Of a stretch of DNA of 64,000 bases, positions 30,211 to 39,075 are shown piece by piece (the first letter of the stretch is position 1; each line of letters starts with the position of its first letter). The DNA comes from Brevibacillus sp. SYP-B805 (lineage in GTDB: Bacteria; Bacillota; Bacilli; Brevibacillales; Brevibacillaceae). The stretch is from assembly GCF_011059135.1 (NCBI RefSeq), contig NZ_JAALGD010000008.1:124001-188000 (forward strand). Direction: 5' to 3'. Position numbers and translations under genes: made by a program. The notes below the pieces were generated by a model, which was given only the letters and a program-made list of their open reading frames with translations, was not told where the DNA came from and made no database searches.

Positions 30211-31752
30211 TCACGCTTCCTGCAGCGGCTTCTCCCTTTTGCCCTCCGACGCCTGGGCAGCGAAGCCCGCCGCCTTTTCCCTTCCCATCATGGAAACGAT
30301 CACCAGGATCAGGCAGGCGGGCAGAATTGCCCAGCGGAACGTTTGCGCGATGGAACCGGACAGCGCGTCGATGATCGGCCTGAGAATCGGTTCCGGAATG
30401 AGCGCACGGGTTTCCGGGGCGAGGATCGCGCGGGGATCCTGCAGGGATACGCCGCTTGGCAGACCTGCCGACCCCCCCAGGGCATCCGTCAACCGCTGCA
30501 GGAAATCGTTGCGCTGGAGGATGCCGAAGATGGTGATGCCCACCGTCATCCCCACCGCGCGCAGGAACGAGTTGGTGGATGATGCGGAACCGCGCTGCCC
30601 GTACTCAAAATGATGGATGGCGGCCATGTTCAGCACCGAGAACGAGGAACCGATGCCAAGCCCGCAGATGATCATGTAGAGGATCACGGTGAAGCGCCCG
30701 GTCTGGGGTGTCAGGGTGGCGAGCAGGCACAGGCTCAGGATGAAGACGAGGGTGGAGGCGACCATCACTTTGCGATAGCCGATCTTAACCGACAGGAAGC
30801 CGCCGATCTGGGCGGCTGCCGTCACCCCCAGCATCATGGGCAACAGGACCAGGCCGGAGTTGGTGGCCGTTCCTCCCATCACCCCCTGCATGAAAATCGG
30901 GATATAGACAGTGGCGATGATAAACGTTCCGCCGTACAGGAAGGCCGCCGCGCTGCTGGTGGCAAACAGGCGGTTGGCGAACATCCGGTAAGAGATGATC
31001 GGCTCCGCAGCCTTTCTTTCAATCAGGAGAAAGACCGCCAACATGACGGCAAAGACGGCAAAGAGACCAAGGATCACGGCGGAATCCCACGCATACTGCC
31101 TGCCGCCCAGCTCCAGGGCGAACATCAGGCTGACGACGGCGATCACAAGGGTAAATGCCCCCCACCAATCGATTTTCTGTTGGGAATGTTCATGGGATTC
31201 GTGATAGAAATACGCGACGAACACCAGGGCCAGAATGCCCAGCGGCAGGTTGATGTAAAAGTTCCAGCGCCAATCGAGCGTATCGGTGATGTAGGCTCCG
31301 AGCAGCGGCCCGATCACGCTGGACAACCCGAACACAGCGCCGAACATCCCCGACATCTTGCCCCGCTGTTCCGGAGAATATATGTCAAACACGATGGCAA
31401 AAGCGATCGGCATCAAGGCCCCGCCGCCGATGCCCTGGATGGCCCGGAAAAGGCTGAGCTGGACGATGTTTTGGGCCATCCCGCACAAGACGGAGCCGAT
31501 CAGAAAGAGCAGCAGACCGAAGACGAAGAAGCGCTTGCGCCCGTACATATCGGACAGCTTCCCGAAAATCGGCATGCCCGCCATCTCCGTCACCAGATAG
31601 GCCGAGGTGACCCAGACGAATTTGTCCAGGCCGCCCAATTCCGCAACAATCGTGCCCATCGCCGTCGAGACGATGGTATTGTCGATGGCGGCGATAAAAA
31701 TGCCGAGCAAGAGACCCGCGACGACGAAACCGATGCGTTGGCGATTCTCCAT
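30211..31752 (-). CDS. MFS drug exporter, DHA2 (EmrB/QacA) family
   Basis: A 513-residue transporter with 14 predicted membrane helices, as usual for DHA2 proteins. It has IFIAAIDNTIVSTAMGTI in helix 1 (the family's DxTIVNVALP-like motif), GKLSDMYGRKRFFVFGLLLF (motif A) and FGLSSVIGPLLGAYITD (motif C, antiporter signature). It likely exports hydrophobic drugs or toxins in exchange for protons. The gene stands alone; no regulator gene is adjacent. An AGG-rich stretch lies just upstream of ATG 31752. The substrate is unknown. Confidence 0.9.
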   Translation of the reverse strand: MENRQRIGFVVAGLLLGIFIAAIDNTIVSTAMGTIVAELGGLDKFVWVTSAYLVTEMAGMPIFGKLSDMYGRKRFFVFGLLLFLIGSVLCGMAQNIVQLSLFRAIQGIGGGALMPIAFAIVFDIYSPEQRGKMSGMFGAVFGLSSVIGPLLGAYITDTLDWRWNFYINLPLGILALVFVAYFYHESHEHSQQKIDWWGAFTLVIAVVSLMFALELGGRQYAWDSAVILGLFAVFAVMLAVFLLIERKAAEPIISYRMFANRLFATSSAAAFLYGGTFIIATVYIPIFMQGVMGGTATNSGLVLLPMMLGVTAAAQIGGFLSVKIGYRKVMVASTLVFILSLCLLATLTPQTGRFTVILYMIICGLGIGSSFSVLNMAAIHHFEYGQRGSASSTNSFLRAVGMTVGITIFGILQRNDFLQRLTDALGGSAGLPSGVSLQDPRAILAPETRALIPEPILRPIIDALSGSIAQTFRWAILPACLILVIVSMMGREKAAGFAAQASEGKREKPLQEA

Positions 31753-31767
31753 CTAACCTGCCCCCCT

Positions 31768-32502
31768 CTATTCCCCGTTCATTTTTCTGCTTTCCTTCAC
31801 CACGGAGCGTTTGGATTGTGTATACTCTGTTTGATACTCCACGAGATCAATTTCACAGCCTGCCCCGATGATTACCCGCTTTCCGCGAACCACCTTGGCC
31901 CTGGTATTTTCCAAAAAGACATCGTCTCCTTCAATCGACTCTGCCTGGAGATGCGGTAGGACGGACGTGAAGATTCGATGCAGGAAGTGGATGGCGGGAC
32001 GTTTGACTTTGATCTGTCCGCCGCCGATCTCCTTTGCTTCGCTGGCACCGTGGAGCCGGATATGCATGATCCCGGCATTCAGCAGCCCGCCGATGTGAAA
32101 TGCCCCGCTAGAATAAAAACGCTCGGCAGCGCAATCCCCGTGTGTGGCGAGATACCCTTTCACCCGGATCTCTTCTCCGGAAAGGTTTCCCCGGACGTCG
32201 AGAGCACCGAGAATCCGGCTCATTTGACAAGAGGCATGTTCCCGCACTTCCATTTGTCCCTGAATCCTTATTTGGTTTGCCTTCAGGCTGCCCGCTACCG
32301 TGGTAACCCCGATGATCCGGGCGTTGTGTGCGTTCAGACCGCCCTCGACCGCAAGCGTTCCCAAACAGCCCAGGTTGTTACATTCCAGATCCCCTTTCAC
32401 GAAACCATCCCCCAGCACTTTGACGCTGTGATAGATTCCTCCGGAGATGTGGAGATTTCCTTGAATGGTCAGATTCTGCTTCAACTTCAGCTCCGCATGC
32501 AA
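31768..32502 (-). CDS. Bactofilin-like polymer-forming cytoskeletal protein (YhbE/YhbF type)
   Basis: A 244-residue protein made mostly of short repeated beta-strand units with regularly spaced Gly and hydrophobic residues (NLTIQGNLHISGGI, GTLAVEGGLNAHNARII, GALDVRGNLSGEEIRVKG). This is the right-handed beta-helix pattern of the bactofilin/polymer-forming family (PF04519). There is no signal or membrane helix, so it is cytosolic and likely polymerises. Bacillus YhbE/YhbF are linked to motility and sporulation settings; the role here is unknown. The start is TTG 32502, set by AAAGGAG 9 bp upstream. The C-terminus is charged. Confidence 0.78.
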   Translation of the reverse strand: MHAELKLKQNLTIQGNLHISGGIYHSVKVLGDGFVKGDLECNNLGCLGTLAVEGGLNAHNARIIGVTTVAGSLKANQIRIQGQMEVREHASCQMSRILGALDVRGNLSGEEIRVKGYLATHGDCAAERFYSSGAFHIGGLLNAGIMHIRLHGASEAKEIGGGQIKVKRPAIHFLHRIFTSVLPHLQAESIEGDDVFLENTRAKVVRGKRVIIGAGCEIDLVEYQTEYTQSKRSVVKESRKMNGE

Positions 32503-32644
32503 CGCAACCCGCTCCTTTCCGGCTTCTCATCATCTCATCGCAACAGTGTTTCGTTCCATAGCGTGAAGAATCGCTTGTGCGCGATCACTTCTTCCGAATT
32601 AGCATAATAATGATGCATGCATATCATTCCTCGCAGGATTTAAT

Positions 32645-32662
32645 GTAACATAACATTGTTAC
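32645..32662. promoter_or_regulatory. Operator-like inverted repeat upstream of the bactofilin-like gene
   Basis: GTAACA-TAACAT-TGTTAC, about 140 bp before the start codon, set in a stretch with more TGTTAC/GTAAC-like repeats (TGTAACATAACATTGTTACG). This suggests a regulator or promoter region, but no regulator gene is nearby. Confidence 0.35.
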
Positions 32663-32743
32663 GTTGTAAAGGGAGAAGATTGGCATCCTTGGCCCCTCCT
32701 CGCCGTTCCCGCGCAGACCTTGTTGCTCAGTTGCGGATCGAAC

Positions 32744-32774
32744 AAAAAACCCCACCGCATGCTGCGGTGAGGTT
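32744..32774 (-). terminator. Intrinsic terminator behind the phosphodiester glycosidase gene
   Basis: On the minus strand AACCTCACCGCA pairs with TGCGGTGGGGTT (one mismatch) and is followed by a T run. It lies 18 bp after the stop. Confidence 0.8.
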
Positions 32775-32791
32775 GACATTTGCTCGTATTT

Positions 32792-33862
32792 TCATGGCAG
32801 GATGACAATATTGCTGATAACAGGCCGTTCTTTCCCGTCGGATGGCTTGTTCAGGATTCTTCCTTTGTAGTAAAAGGCGCTCGATCCGCCTCCATCCAGA
32901 TTGTAGGCATCGACGACATGAAATTCCTGCAGTTTGCGCTGGGCTTCTTCCAGCGTTACCCCATTGCTCCATCCTTTCCTGCGGCCATCGATGACGATAA
33001 GCAGCAGGTCGCCGTTGTCGAAGTGGCCGATCAGGGTGCGCGGCTGTCTGGCGTTGGCCCAGTCTTTCGGAATCGGCATGCGTTTGCCATTCTGCAGCAG
33101 CGTCGGCAGGAAGCTTGCCCCCTGCAGGATTCCCATGCGGGCAATCTGCTCCCTGGAGGTGATTTTCCCGCCTACCAGCCGGCCGTTTTTGTTAAACCCG
33201 ACGAAGCTGATCCGGGGGTCGGAGGAATAAGTGCGAATCTTGCCGTCAACCACGGTAATCCCGATCGGCGAGAGCATGCCGTTGGCGCTTTTCATAAACC
33301 CGCCCGCATTGATGGCGAGCACGGCTCCGGTCCGCTTCCCGGCATGGCTGGTGGTCTCGCCTTTGCTCCTGATGGTGTCGTTGGCCAGAACCATTTTCAA
33401 GGCGCTCGGATCTTTCAGGCGCACTTTTGCCATATAGCCGCGGTATCCCGCTTCCTCCAGCGAATATACCTTCACGGTCGAATGAGGGCCGAACGTCTGG
33501 CCTACCGGATCGCCCAACATGTTGCTCAGGATCGTATCCAGCACGTCCGCCGACAGTTTCGTCTGGGACTTGCTTGCCGACAGGAGTTGGTTGATTTTCT
33601 GATGCTGCTCTTCGTACTCTTTCTTCTCTTTGTTCACATGGCTCTGGATTTCCTGGATCGCATCGTCCGCGTCTCGCAGCATCTCTTTGGTTTCATCCAG
33701 CTTTTGCTGCAGGGCCTCCGCCTTCTCCGCAGTGGATGCGACCGGCACCATCAAGGCTTGCGCAGGCAGCTTGTCCGCCGGAGCTGCTTGCGCAAAGGCA
33801 ACGAGAAAACCAAGCGCAGGCGCCAGCAGGAATGCAAAAAAACGATTCACCTTACCAAGCAC
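32792..33862 (-). CDS. Exported phosphodiester glycosidase-family protein (NAGPA domain) with coiled coil
   Basis: About 356 residues: a hydrophobic N-terminal signal or anchor (FFAFLLAPALGFLVAF), a coiled coil (about 45-100, rich in Lys/Glu/Gln heptads) and a NAGPA/DUF2233 domain with AGVLAINAGGF-like and AYNLDGGGSSAFYYKG motifs, the catalytic-site signature of phosphodiester glycosidases. It probably acts outside the membrane on a wall or teichoic-type glycan phosphodiester, by family inference. GTG 33862 is chosen because GGAGG lies 9 bp upstream; ATG 33871 touches that ribosome site. It overlaps the upstream membrane-protein gene, so the two are coupled. Confidence 0.8.
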   Translation of the reverse strand: MLGKVNRFFAFLLAPALGFLVAFAQAAPADKLPAQALMVPVASTAEKAEALQQKLDETKEMLRDADDAIQEIQSHVNKEKKEYEEQHQKINQLLSASKSQTKLSADVLDTILSNMLGDPVGQTFGPHSTVKVYSLEEAGYRGYMAKVRLKDPSALKMVLANDTIRSKGETTSHAGKRTGAVLAINAGGFMKSANGMLSPIGITVVDGKIRTYSSDPRISFVGFNKNGRLVGGKITSREQIARMGILQGASFLPTLLQNGKRMPIPKDWANARQPRTLIGHFDNGDLLLIVIDGRRKGWSNGVTLEEAQRKLQEFHVVDAYNLDGGGSSAFYYKGRILNKPSDGKERPVISNIVILP

Positions 33863-34370
33863 GCGCCGCATCCTCCAGCTTTTTCAAGGATGCCTTCAAT
33901 TCCACCAGCTGCTTGTTCAGCTGATCGATCCGATCCTGCAAAGCCTGCTTGGTTTTGTTGGTGCCGCCGATGGATTCGCCGGTCAACTGCAGTTCTTCCT
34001 TGACGGCGGACAGGCCCTCCCGCACCCCATTCATCTCATCATGCAGCGTGGCGAGCTGTGCTTCCAGCTCCTTGATCTGCTGTGCATTGGAGGCTTGTAC
34101 CTCTGCCAGGCGCTGCTCCATCTGCTGCTGCTGTTTTTCGAGCGTGTGGTTGGTGTATACGTATCCGCCGTAAACAAGTCCTCCCCACAAAATCACCACA
34201 AGAAAGACGGACAATGGGCTGGTTTTTCCGTCCGTTCGGGCAGGTGCTGCAGAGTGCAGCAGTCCGGAAAAAAAGCCGCTTCTTTTCCGTTTGCGCTGCT
34301 CTTTTTCCATTCCCCGAACCCCGAGTGAGGCCGATTGTGACGATGAAGCAGCATACAAATCCTTGCTCAT
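33852..34370 (-). CDS. Single-pass membrane protein with extracellular coiled coil
   Basis: A 172-residue protein of unknown function. A basic cytosolic head (EKEQRKRKRSGFF, about residues 21-33) precedes one membrane helix (SVFLVVILWGGLVYGGYVY, about 53-71), then a long coiled coil to the C-terminus (LEKQQQQMEQRLAEVQ...). The topology should be N-in, C-out. ATG 34370 follows AAAGGAGG; an ATG 18 bp earlier overlaps that site. It overlaps the glycosidase gene by 11 bp, and both proteins have coiled coils, so a complex at the membrane surface is a reasonable guess. Confidence 0.75.
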   Translation of the reverse strand: MSKDLYAASSSQSASLGVRGMEKEQRKRKRSGFFSGLLHSAAPARTDGKTSPLSVFLVVILWGGLVYGGYVYTNHTLEKQQQQMEQRLAEVQASNAQQIKELEAQLATLHDEMNGVREGLSAVKEELQLTGESIGGTNKTKQALQDRIDQLNKQLVELKASLKKLEDAARAW

Positions 34371-34456
34371 CGCTTGTCCTCCTTTCATGCGACAATTATC
34401 GAGGCTTTATTATACCATAAAACAATCTTCGCGGCTCTCTTTCTTTCCATGGCGCG

Positions 34457-34481
34457 AAAAAAAGAGCATCCGCCGATGCTC
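34457..34481 (-). terminator. Intrinsic terminator of the ADP-ribosylglycohydrolase/ribokinase operon
   Basis: On the minus strand GAGCATC-GGCG-GATGCTC is followed by T7. It lies 29 bp after the rbsK stop, at the end of the 12-gene operon. Confidence 0.85.
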
Positions 34482-34509
34482 ATAAAACGAAGGCCATGTA
34501 AGGTTGTTG

Positions 34510-35433
34510 TTAGCCGGTGAACGCGTCTACTTCCTTGCGGGTGGGGAGGGAGCTCTGCGCGCCAAAGCGGGTTACCGTCAGCGCCGCCACCCGTGAAGCG
34601 AAATCGATCGCTTCTTTCCAGGACGCCCCTTCCGCGATGCGGGTGGCCAGCCCGGCATTGAACGAATCCCCTGCCGCCGTCGTATCAACCGCCTTTACCG
34701 CATACGCCGGCTGTTCCCCGCGTTGGCCGTCAATTTCGTAATAGACCCCCTTCTCACCTCGTGTAACCAGCAGGTTGCCCTTGCCCAACCGTTCCTTCAA
34801 TGCTGCGACAAGCGTCATCATGTCGCCGTACGCGGTGGCTTTCCCGGTGGTGAGGACAGCCAGTTCCGTCTCGTTGGGGGTCAACAGGTCCGTTTTCGCC
34901 AGGAGGGTGTCCGGCAATGGCTGTGCGGGCGCAGGGTTGAGGATAATCATCGTGCCGCTGCGCTCGGCGATTTCCACCGCTTTTGCCACGGTTGCCAGCG
35001 GGATCTCAAGCTGTACCAGCATCACGTCGGCTTCGGCGATGGCCTGTTCCGCCTCCTCAATATCGTCCGGACGGAGGGCATGATTGGCCCCGGGTACGAC
35101 CACGATGGTATTTTCACCCGCCTGGCTGACCTGGATCATCGCAACGCCGGTCGCCTGTCCGGGCACCACCTTCACATGGGTGATCTCCACCCCTTCCTGC
35201 TGCAGCTGATCCCGCATGCGCCTGCCGAACATATCGTCCCCCACCGCGCCCACCATCGCCACCCTGGCTCCCAGACGGGCAGCCGCGACTGCCTGATTGG
35301 CGCCCTTGCCGCCGGGAATCGTTTGGAATTGCTCCCCGAGAATCGTTTCACCGGCTACAGGGAGCTGGCTGGCGGTGACGACGAGATCCATGTTGATGCT
35401 GCCGACGACCGCGATCTTTGCTTGTTTGCTCAC
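34510..35433 (-). CDS. rbsK: Ribokinase
   Basis: A 307-residue PfkB-family kinase converting ribose to ribose 5-phosphate. It shows AVVGSINMDLVV, the ribose-binding PGGKGANQAVAAARLGA (about residues 41-57), NPAPAQPLP, LTPNETELAVL and the catalytic base/anion-hole motif DTTAAGDSFNAGLA near residue 250. GTG 35433 has GGGAGAG upstream; GTG 35442 lies too close to it. It is the last gene of the operon whose first genes encode a sugar-type importer and four ADP-ribosylglycohydrolases, which suggests ribose is released in this pathway. There is no rbsABC transporter here, so it is not the standard ribose operon. Confidence 0.93.
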   Translation of the reverse strand: MSKQAKIAVVGSINMDLVVTASQLPVAGETILGEQFQTIPGGKGANQAVAAARLGARVAMVGAVGDDMFGRRMRDQLQQEGVEITHVKVVPGQATGVAMIQVSQAGENTIVVVPGANHALRPDDIEEAEQAIAEADVMLVQLEIPLATVAKAVEIAERSGTMIILNPAPAQPLPDTLLAKTDLLTPNETELAVLTTGKATAYGDMMTLVAALKERLGKGNLLVTRGEKGVYYEIDGQRGEQPAYAVKAVDTTAAGDSFNAGLATRIAEGASWKEAIDFASRVAALTVTRFGAQSSLPTRKEVDAFTG

Positions 35434-35438
35434 ATCTC

Positions 35439-36026
35439 TCACTCTCCCTGTTTTTTCAAAATCGGATAGATGATCAGCAGCGTCAACAGCGCACCGCCGC
35501 TGATCGACAAAAAGGGAATCAATCCCGGCAACAGCAGCAGGACCACGAGGAAACTCCCCAGCACAACGAGCAGAAACAAGGTGCGCAGCGGATGCGTGAT
35601 CCCGAGCAGGAGTGCTGTCCGCAGCGTCCCAAAGGGCGTTAGTTCAAAGTGAACCATGGCGGGAAAGAGATACAGGCCGGTGATGACGATCAGGTAGGCA
35701 GGCAGGAGACAGACAAGTGCCGTCCACGAAAAGACCTGCACCATCGCCTGATACAGCAGCGCGATGATAGTTCCGGCGCATAGGAGAGCGAAACCGCCAA
35801 GCGTGCTCGCGGCAACATTTTCCCGCAAAAATCCCCAAAACGGCCGCATCACCGGACCGGGATCCTTTCTGCGCAGCCACTGCCGAATGACCGCAAAGAC
35901 AGCTGCGGTGGCCGCAAACGCCGTGACGATCGGGAGTGAGGCGGCGATCCACAGCAGGTTAAGCAGGATCAGCCGGTACGCCCACTCCGCCGCAGTAATG
36001 AGCCATTCCACGATGTTTTTCGTCAC
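35439..36026 (-). CDS. DUF624 (YesL-like) membrane protein
   Basis: A 195-residue membrane protein with about five to six hydrophobic helices (ILLNLLWIAASLPIVTAF, TLGGFALLCAGTIIALLY, LVCLLPAYLIVITGLYLF, LFLLVVLGSFLVVLLLL). DUF624/YesL proteins occur in carbohydrate uptake and degradation operons of Bacillales next to MalFG-type transporters; their function is unsettled. It lies between the acyl-CoA synthetase and rbsK, nearly touching rbsK. The start is set at GTG 36026, 6 bp after AGGGTG; GTG 36035 is the alternative. Confidence 0.75.
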   Translation of the reverse strand: MTKNIVEWLITAAEWAYRLILLNLLWIAASLPIVTAFAATAAVFAVIRQWLRRKDPGPVMRPFWGFLRENVAASTLGGFALLCAGTIIALLYQAMVQVFSWTALVCLLPAYLIVITGLYLFPAMVHFELTPFGTLRTALLLGITHPLRTLFLLVVLGSFLVVLLLLPGLIPFLSISGGALLTLLIIYPILKKQGE

Positions 36027-36048
36027 CAGTGTCACCCTTTTCTCACGT

Positions 36049-38151
36049 TCATGTCAGGGGAAGCTTCCGTTGAATGACGCAGTCCAGCGCCATCGTTCCC
36101 CGGCCTTCCAGTAAGACGGCCAGCGGATTGATCTCGACGCTTTCGATCCTGTCGCGTTCCCGATACACCCATTGGGAGAAGGTGGAGATCGTCTCGATCA
36201 GGCTGTCCACATCCCGCTTCGGCATATTGCGGAATCCCTGCAAATACGGGAGCAGCCCGGGGATTTCCTCCAGCATGCGCAGGGCTTCCCGCTTGCTGAG
36301 GGGAGCGATTCTCCAGGTAACCAGCTTGAAAAGCTCCGTATAGATTCCCCCCAAGCCGACCATGACCACCGGCCCGAACTGCGGATCATTCGTGCTCCCC
36401 AGGATCAATTCGATCTTATCCTTCACCATGGCTTCCAGCAGAATGCCTTCCACTTCCTCCTGCTGGGCGTGTGCTTGAAAGAATTGTATCACCTCTTCGG
36501 GCTGGGATACCCCAAGCAGCACACCGCCGTGGTCGCTTTTGTGCGTGATCGTTGAGGAGACGATTTTCGCAACAAAAGGTGCTTGGGCAAAATCGATCTG
36601 CTTCACCTTTTCCCTGATCGCTTCCTCCCGGGAGAAATACCAGCGATCGGGCGTCGCGATGCCCCATGCCCCCAGCAGGCGCTTCCCTTCGTGTTCATTC
36701 AGCGTGACGGCAGCCGCTGCATCCAACGGAATGCCGCTCGGAGGCTCTTCTGCCAGGTGCGGCGTTATTTCCTCGCTGCCCTGTCGCGTTCGCTGCCGAA
36801 ATTGCTGCAGATGAGACAAGGTTGCCGCCAATTTGTCCGGCAGGAAAAACAGCGGGATGCCGTGGTTTCTGACCTCCTGAAGCAGCGGGTCCTCCTGGCT
36901 GGATGTCCACAGCAGATAGACCGGCTTGGCGGTCATTTTGTCAATCTGATGGAGGCGGTTGATGAGCGGAGATTTGCCGTGTGTGGCAAACACGTAGGCG
37001 TCCGCCTCCTCCTGCTCATCCAGCACGCGGACAATGTCCAGCAGCTGCTCGGTTTGCATCGTTCCGGACAGATCAAGCGGGTTGCGCACCGAGGCGAGCC
37101 CTTGCGCCACCTGCCCGATGGTGTCCGTGGTCCGTCGCGCCAATGGCGGCACCTGCAAGCCGTGCATGCCCAGCTTGTCGCCGACGAAGCCGCCGATCCC
37201 TCCGGAATGGGACAGCACGACAATCTTGTCCCCCATGAGCGGCTTCCCGTATTGGCAGCACATGGCAAGCTGGATGCATTCATCGTAATCTTTGGCGAGA
37301 AGCACGCCTTTCTGCCGGCAAAGGGCTGCGAATACTTCCTGGTTCCCGGTCATGGAAGCGGTATGGCTGGCCGCCGCCATCCGTCCGATTTCGGATTCCC
37401 CGATTTTCAGGGCGATGAGCGGCTTGCCCAGTCGCAGCGCCTTGTCCGCCAGGCGGATAAACGCCTGTCCGTCCTTGATTCCTTCAATAAACAGACAGAG
37501 CGCTTTGATGTCAGGGTCGTCCAGCATGTAATCGGCGACATCCGTCATGCGCAGCGCGGCTTCATTGCCGGTGGTGACGATATAGCGATACCCCAATCCA
37601 TGGTCCTTGGAGCGGTTCAACAGCGGCCCGAACGCCGTCGCGCCGCTGTGCGAGATCAGGCCGACCGACCCGGTGGGAAGCGGCCCGTCCCCCAGCGATG
37701 AGGCGGAGTTGGCCCACATGCGGATGGCGCTGTTGGCGACGCCCAGGCAGTTCGGCCCGCATACGGGTATCCCGGTGCGTTCTGACCATGCCTTGACCAT
37801 GTGTTCCCGGAGGATGCCTTCCTCTGTTCCCTGTTCACGAAAGCCCGCGCTGATGATCAAGACAGCACCGACCCGCTTTTCTTCACATTCGCGCAAAATC
37901 GCTTCCACAAGCTCCGCCTTGACGATGACTACCGCCAGATCAATCTCGTCGGGAACGTCCAGGAGCGTGGAGTACGCTTTCCGGCCAAAAATGGCGTCCC
38001 GCTTGGGATTGATGGGGTACAGCGAGCCGGCGTATCCATGCGTGATCAGATTGTTCATCATTCTGCCGCCGTAATTCATCTGTTCGCTTGCGCCCACCAC
38101 GGCGATCGAGCGGGGACGCAGCAGTTTATCCAATGGGGCCCGGTCTGCCAT
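36049..38151 (-). CDS. ADP-forming acyl-CoA synthetase (fused alpha-beta, acetate-CoA ligase/Pat type)
   Basis: A 700-residue NDP-forming acyl-CoA synthetase. CoA-binding domain with RPRSIAVVGASEQMNYGG (about 12-29); succinyl-CoA-ligase-like domains with GPNCLGVANS, the SHSGA motif and the phospho-histidine region AAASHTASMTGN (about residue 260-270); C-terminal ATP-grasp domain with KIVSSTITHKSDHGG and VEINPLAVL. It makes or uses an acyl-CoA with ATP/ADP exchange. Its start overlaps the citE stop by one base (TGATG), so it is coupled to the CitE-like lyase. The acyl substrate may derive from the compound imported by this operon; that is inference. No acetyltransferase domain is attached. Confidence 0.88.
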   Translation of the reverse strand: MADRAPLDKLLRPRSIAVVGASEQMNYGGRMMNNLITHGYAGSLYPINPKRDAIFGRKAYSTLLDVPDEIDLAVVIVKAELVEAILRECEEKRVGAVLIISAGFREQGTEEGILREHMVKAWSERTGIPVCGPNCLGVANSAIRMWANSASSLGDGPLPTGSVGLISHSGATAFGPLLNRSKDHGLGYRYIVTTGNEAALRMTDVADYMLDDPDIKALCLFIEGIKDGQAFIRLADKALRLGKPLIALKIGESEIGRMAAASHTASMTGNQEVFAALCRQKGVLLAKDYDECIQLAMCCQYGKPLMGDKIVVLSHSGGIGGFVGDKLGMHGLQVPPLARRTTDTIGQVAQGLASVRNPLDLSGTMQTEQLLDIVRVLDEQEEADAYVFATHGKSPLINRLHQIDKMTAKPVYLLWTSSQEDPLLQEVRNHGIPLFFLPDKLAATLSHLQQFRQRTRQGSEEITPHLAEEPPSGIPLDAAAAVTLNEHEGKRLLGAWGIATPDRWYFSREEAIREKVKQIDFAQAPFVAKIVSSTITHKSDHGGVLLGVSQPEEVIQFFQAHAQQEEVEGILLEAMVKDKIELILGSTNDPQFGPVVMVGLGGIYTELFKLVTWRIAPLSKREALRMLEEIPGLLPYLQGFRNMPKRDVDSLIETISTFSQWVYRERDRIESVEINPLAVLLEGRGTMALDCVIQRKLPLT

Positions 38152-39074
38152 CAGTTACACCCCTTCTTTCGTTCGATGATCTCATGTCTGCGCAGAAGGT
38201 GAACCGCGCGCTGATAGACGGGCGGATCGATCATTTTTCCGTCCAGCGAGCAGGAGGCTCTGCCGTTTCGGACGGCTGTTTCATACGCTTCCACCACGCG
38301 GCGGGCGTAGGCCACGTCCGCATCGCCGGGGCTGAACACCTGATTCAGGATCGCCACCTGGTCCGGGTGGATGCAGGAGGCCCCCATGAAACCCAGACGC
38401 CTGCTCTTCTCCGCCAGCTCCCTGTAGCGCTCCAGGTCGCGAAACCCGGCGATGGAGGAGACGAATCCGAGCGGCATCACTTCGTAGAGACGGGCGGTGT
38501 AGATCAGCCTGGAATAGTAGTAGTACATCTCCTGTCCGGATTCGGAGGGCTCGATCCCCAGATCCAGCGTAAAATCTTCATTTCCCAGGGTGACCGTACT
38601 GATGCGCCCGCTTGCGCCAAGCAATGCTTCCAGCGCGTGCAGCCCTTTTACGCTTTCGATCAAAAGGGAGAGTTGGATGCGGCCGCTCTGGATGCCTCGC
38701 TTTTCTTCCCATTCCCCCAGCTTGTCGTCGATTGCTTTCACCACCGCCGGATCTTCGCATTTGGGGAGCGTGATGCTGTCCAGGCGGGGCCATACGACGC
38801 TCTCCAGATCCAACAGCCACGCGTCCCGTTCGGCGTTGATCCGGACGTTCACTTCCGTTTCGCCGGGGATCTCCGTGTGCAGGGTCTCCTTTACCATTTC
38901 CCTGGCGAGCCCTTTCTGCTCGCAGGGAACCCCGTCCTCCAGATCCAGCTGCACGGCGTCTGCCCCCCGCTGGAAGGCTTTCGACACGTATTTTTCCACG
39001 TGTCCCGGCACAATCAGGGTGGAGCGGCGCACTTTTTCCACGCGATTGGTCAGATACTTCCTGGTCGGGTTCAA
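38151..39074 (-). CDS. CitE/HpcH-HpaI-type aldolase/lyase
   Basis: A 307-residue TIM-barrel lyase of the citrate-lyase-beta/malyl-CoA family. It shows RRSTLIVPGHVEKYVSKAF, the QLDLEDGVP metal/CoA motif (about residues 42-50, acidic residues bind Mg2+), ITLPKCEDP, LSLLIESVKGL and GFMGASCIHPDQV. Such enzymes cleave (S)-citramalyl-, malyl- or similar hydroxyacyl-CoA. Citrate lyase alpha and gamma subunits are absent, so it is not citrate lyase; coupling with the acyl-CoA synthetase suggests a CoA-thioester substrate. The TTG start at 39074 has GGAGGAG 8 bp upstream, and the LacI stop lies one base before it. Confidence 0.87.
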   Translation of the reverse strand: MNPTRKYLTNRVEKVRRSTLIVPGHVEKYVSKAFQRGADAVQLDLEDGVPCEQKGLAREMVKETLHTEIPGETEVNVRINAERDAWLLDLESVVWPRLDSITLPKCEDPAVVKAIDDKLGEWEEKRGIQSGRIQLSLLIESVKGLHALEALLGASGRISTVTLGNEDFTLDLGIEPSESGQEMYYYYSRLIYTARLYEVMPLGFVSSIAGFRDLERYRELAEKSRRLGFMGASCIHPDQVAILNQVFSPGDADVAYARRVVEAYETAVRNGRASCSLDGKMIDPPVYQRAVHLLRRHEIIERKKGCN

Positions 39075-39075
39075 G

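Noticed and set aside
38151-39074. Citrate lyase beta subunit in a citrate fermentation operon
   Set aside because: No citrate lyase alpha, acyl-carrier or ligase genes are near; the gene is coupled to an acyl-CoA synthetase instead.
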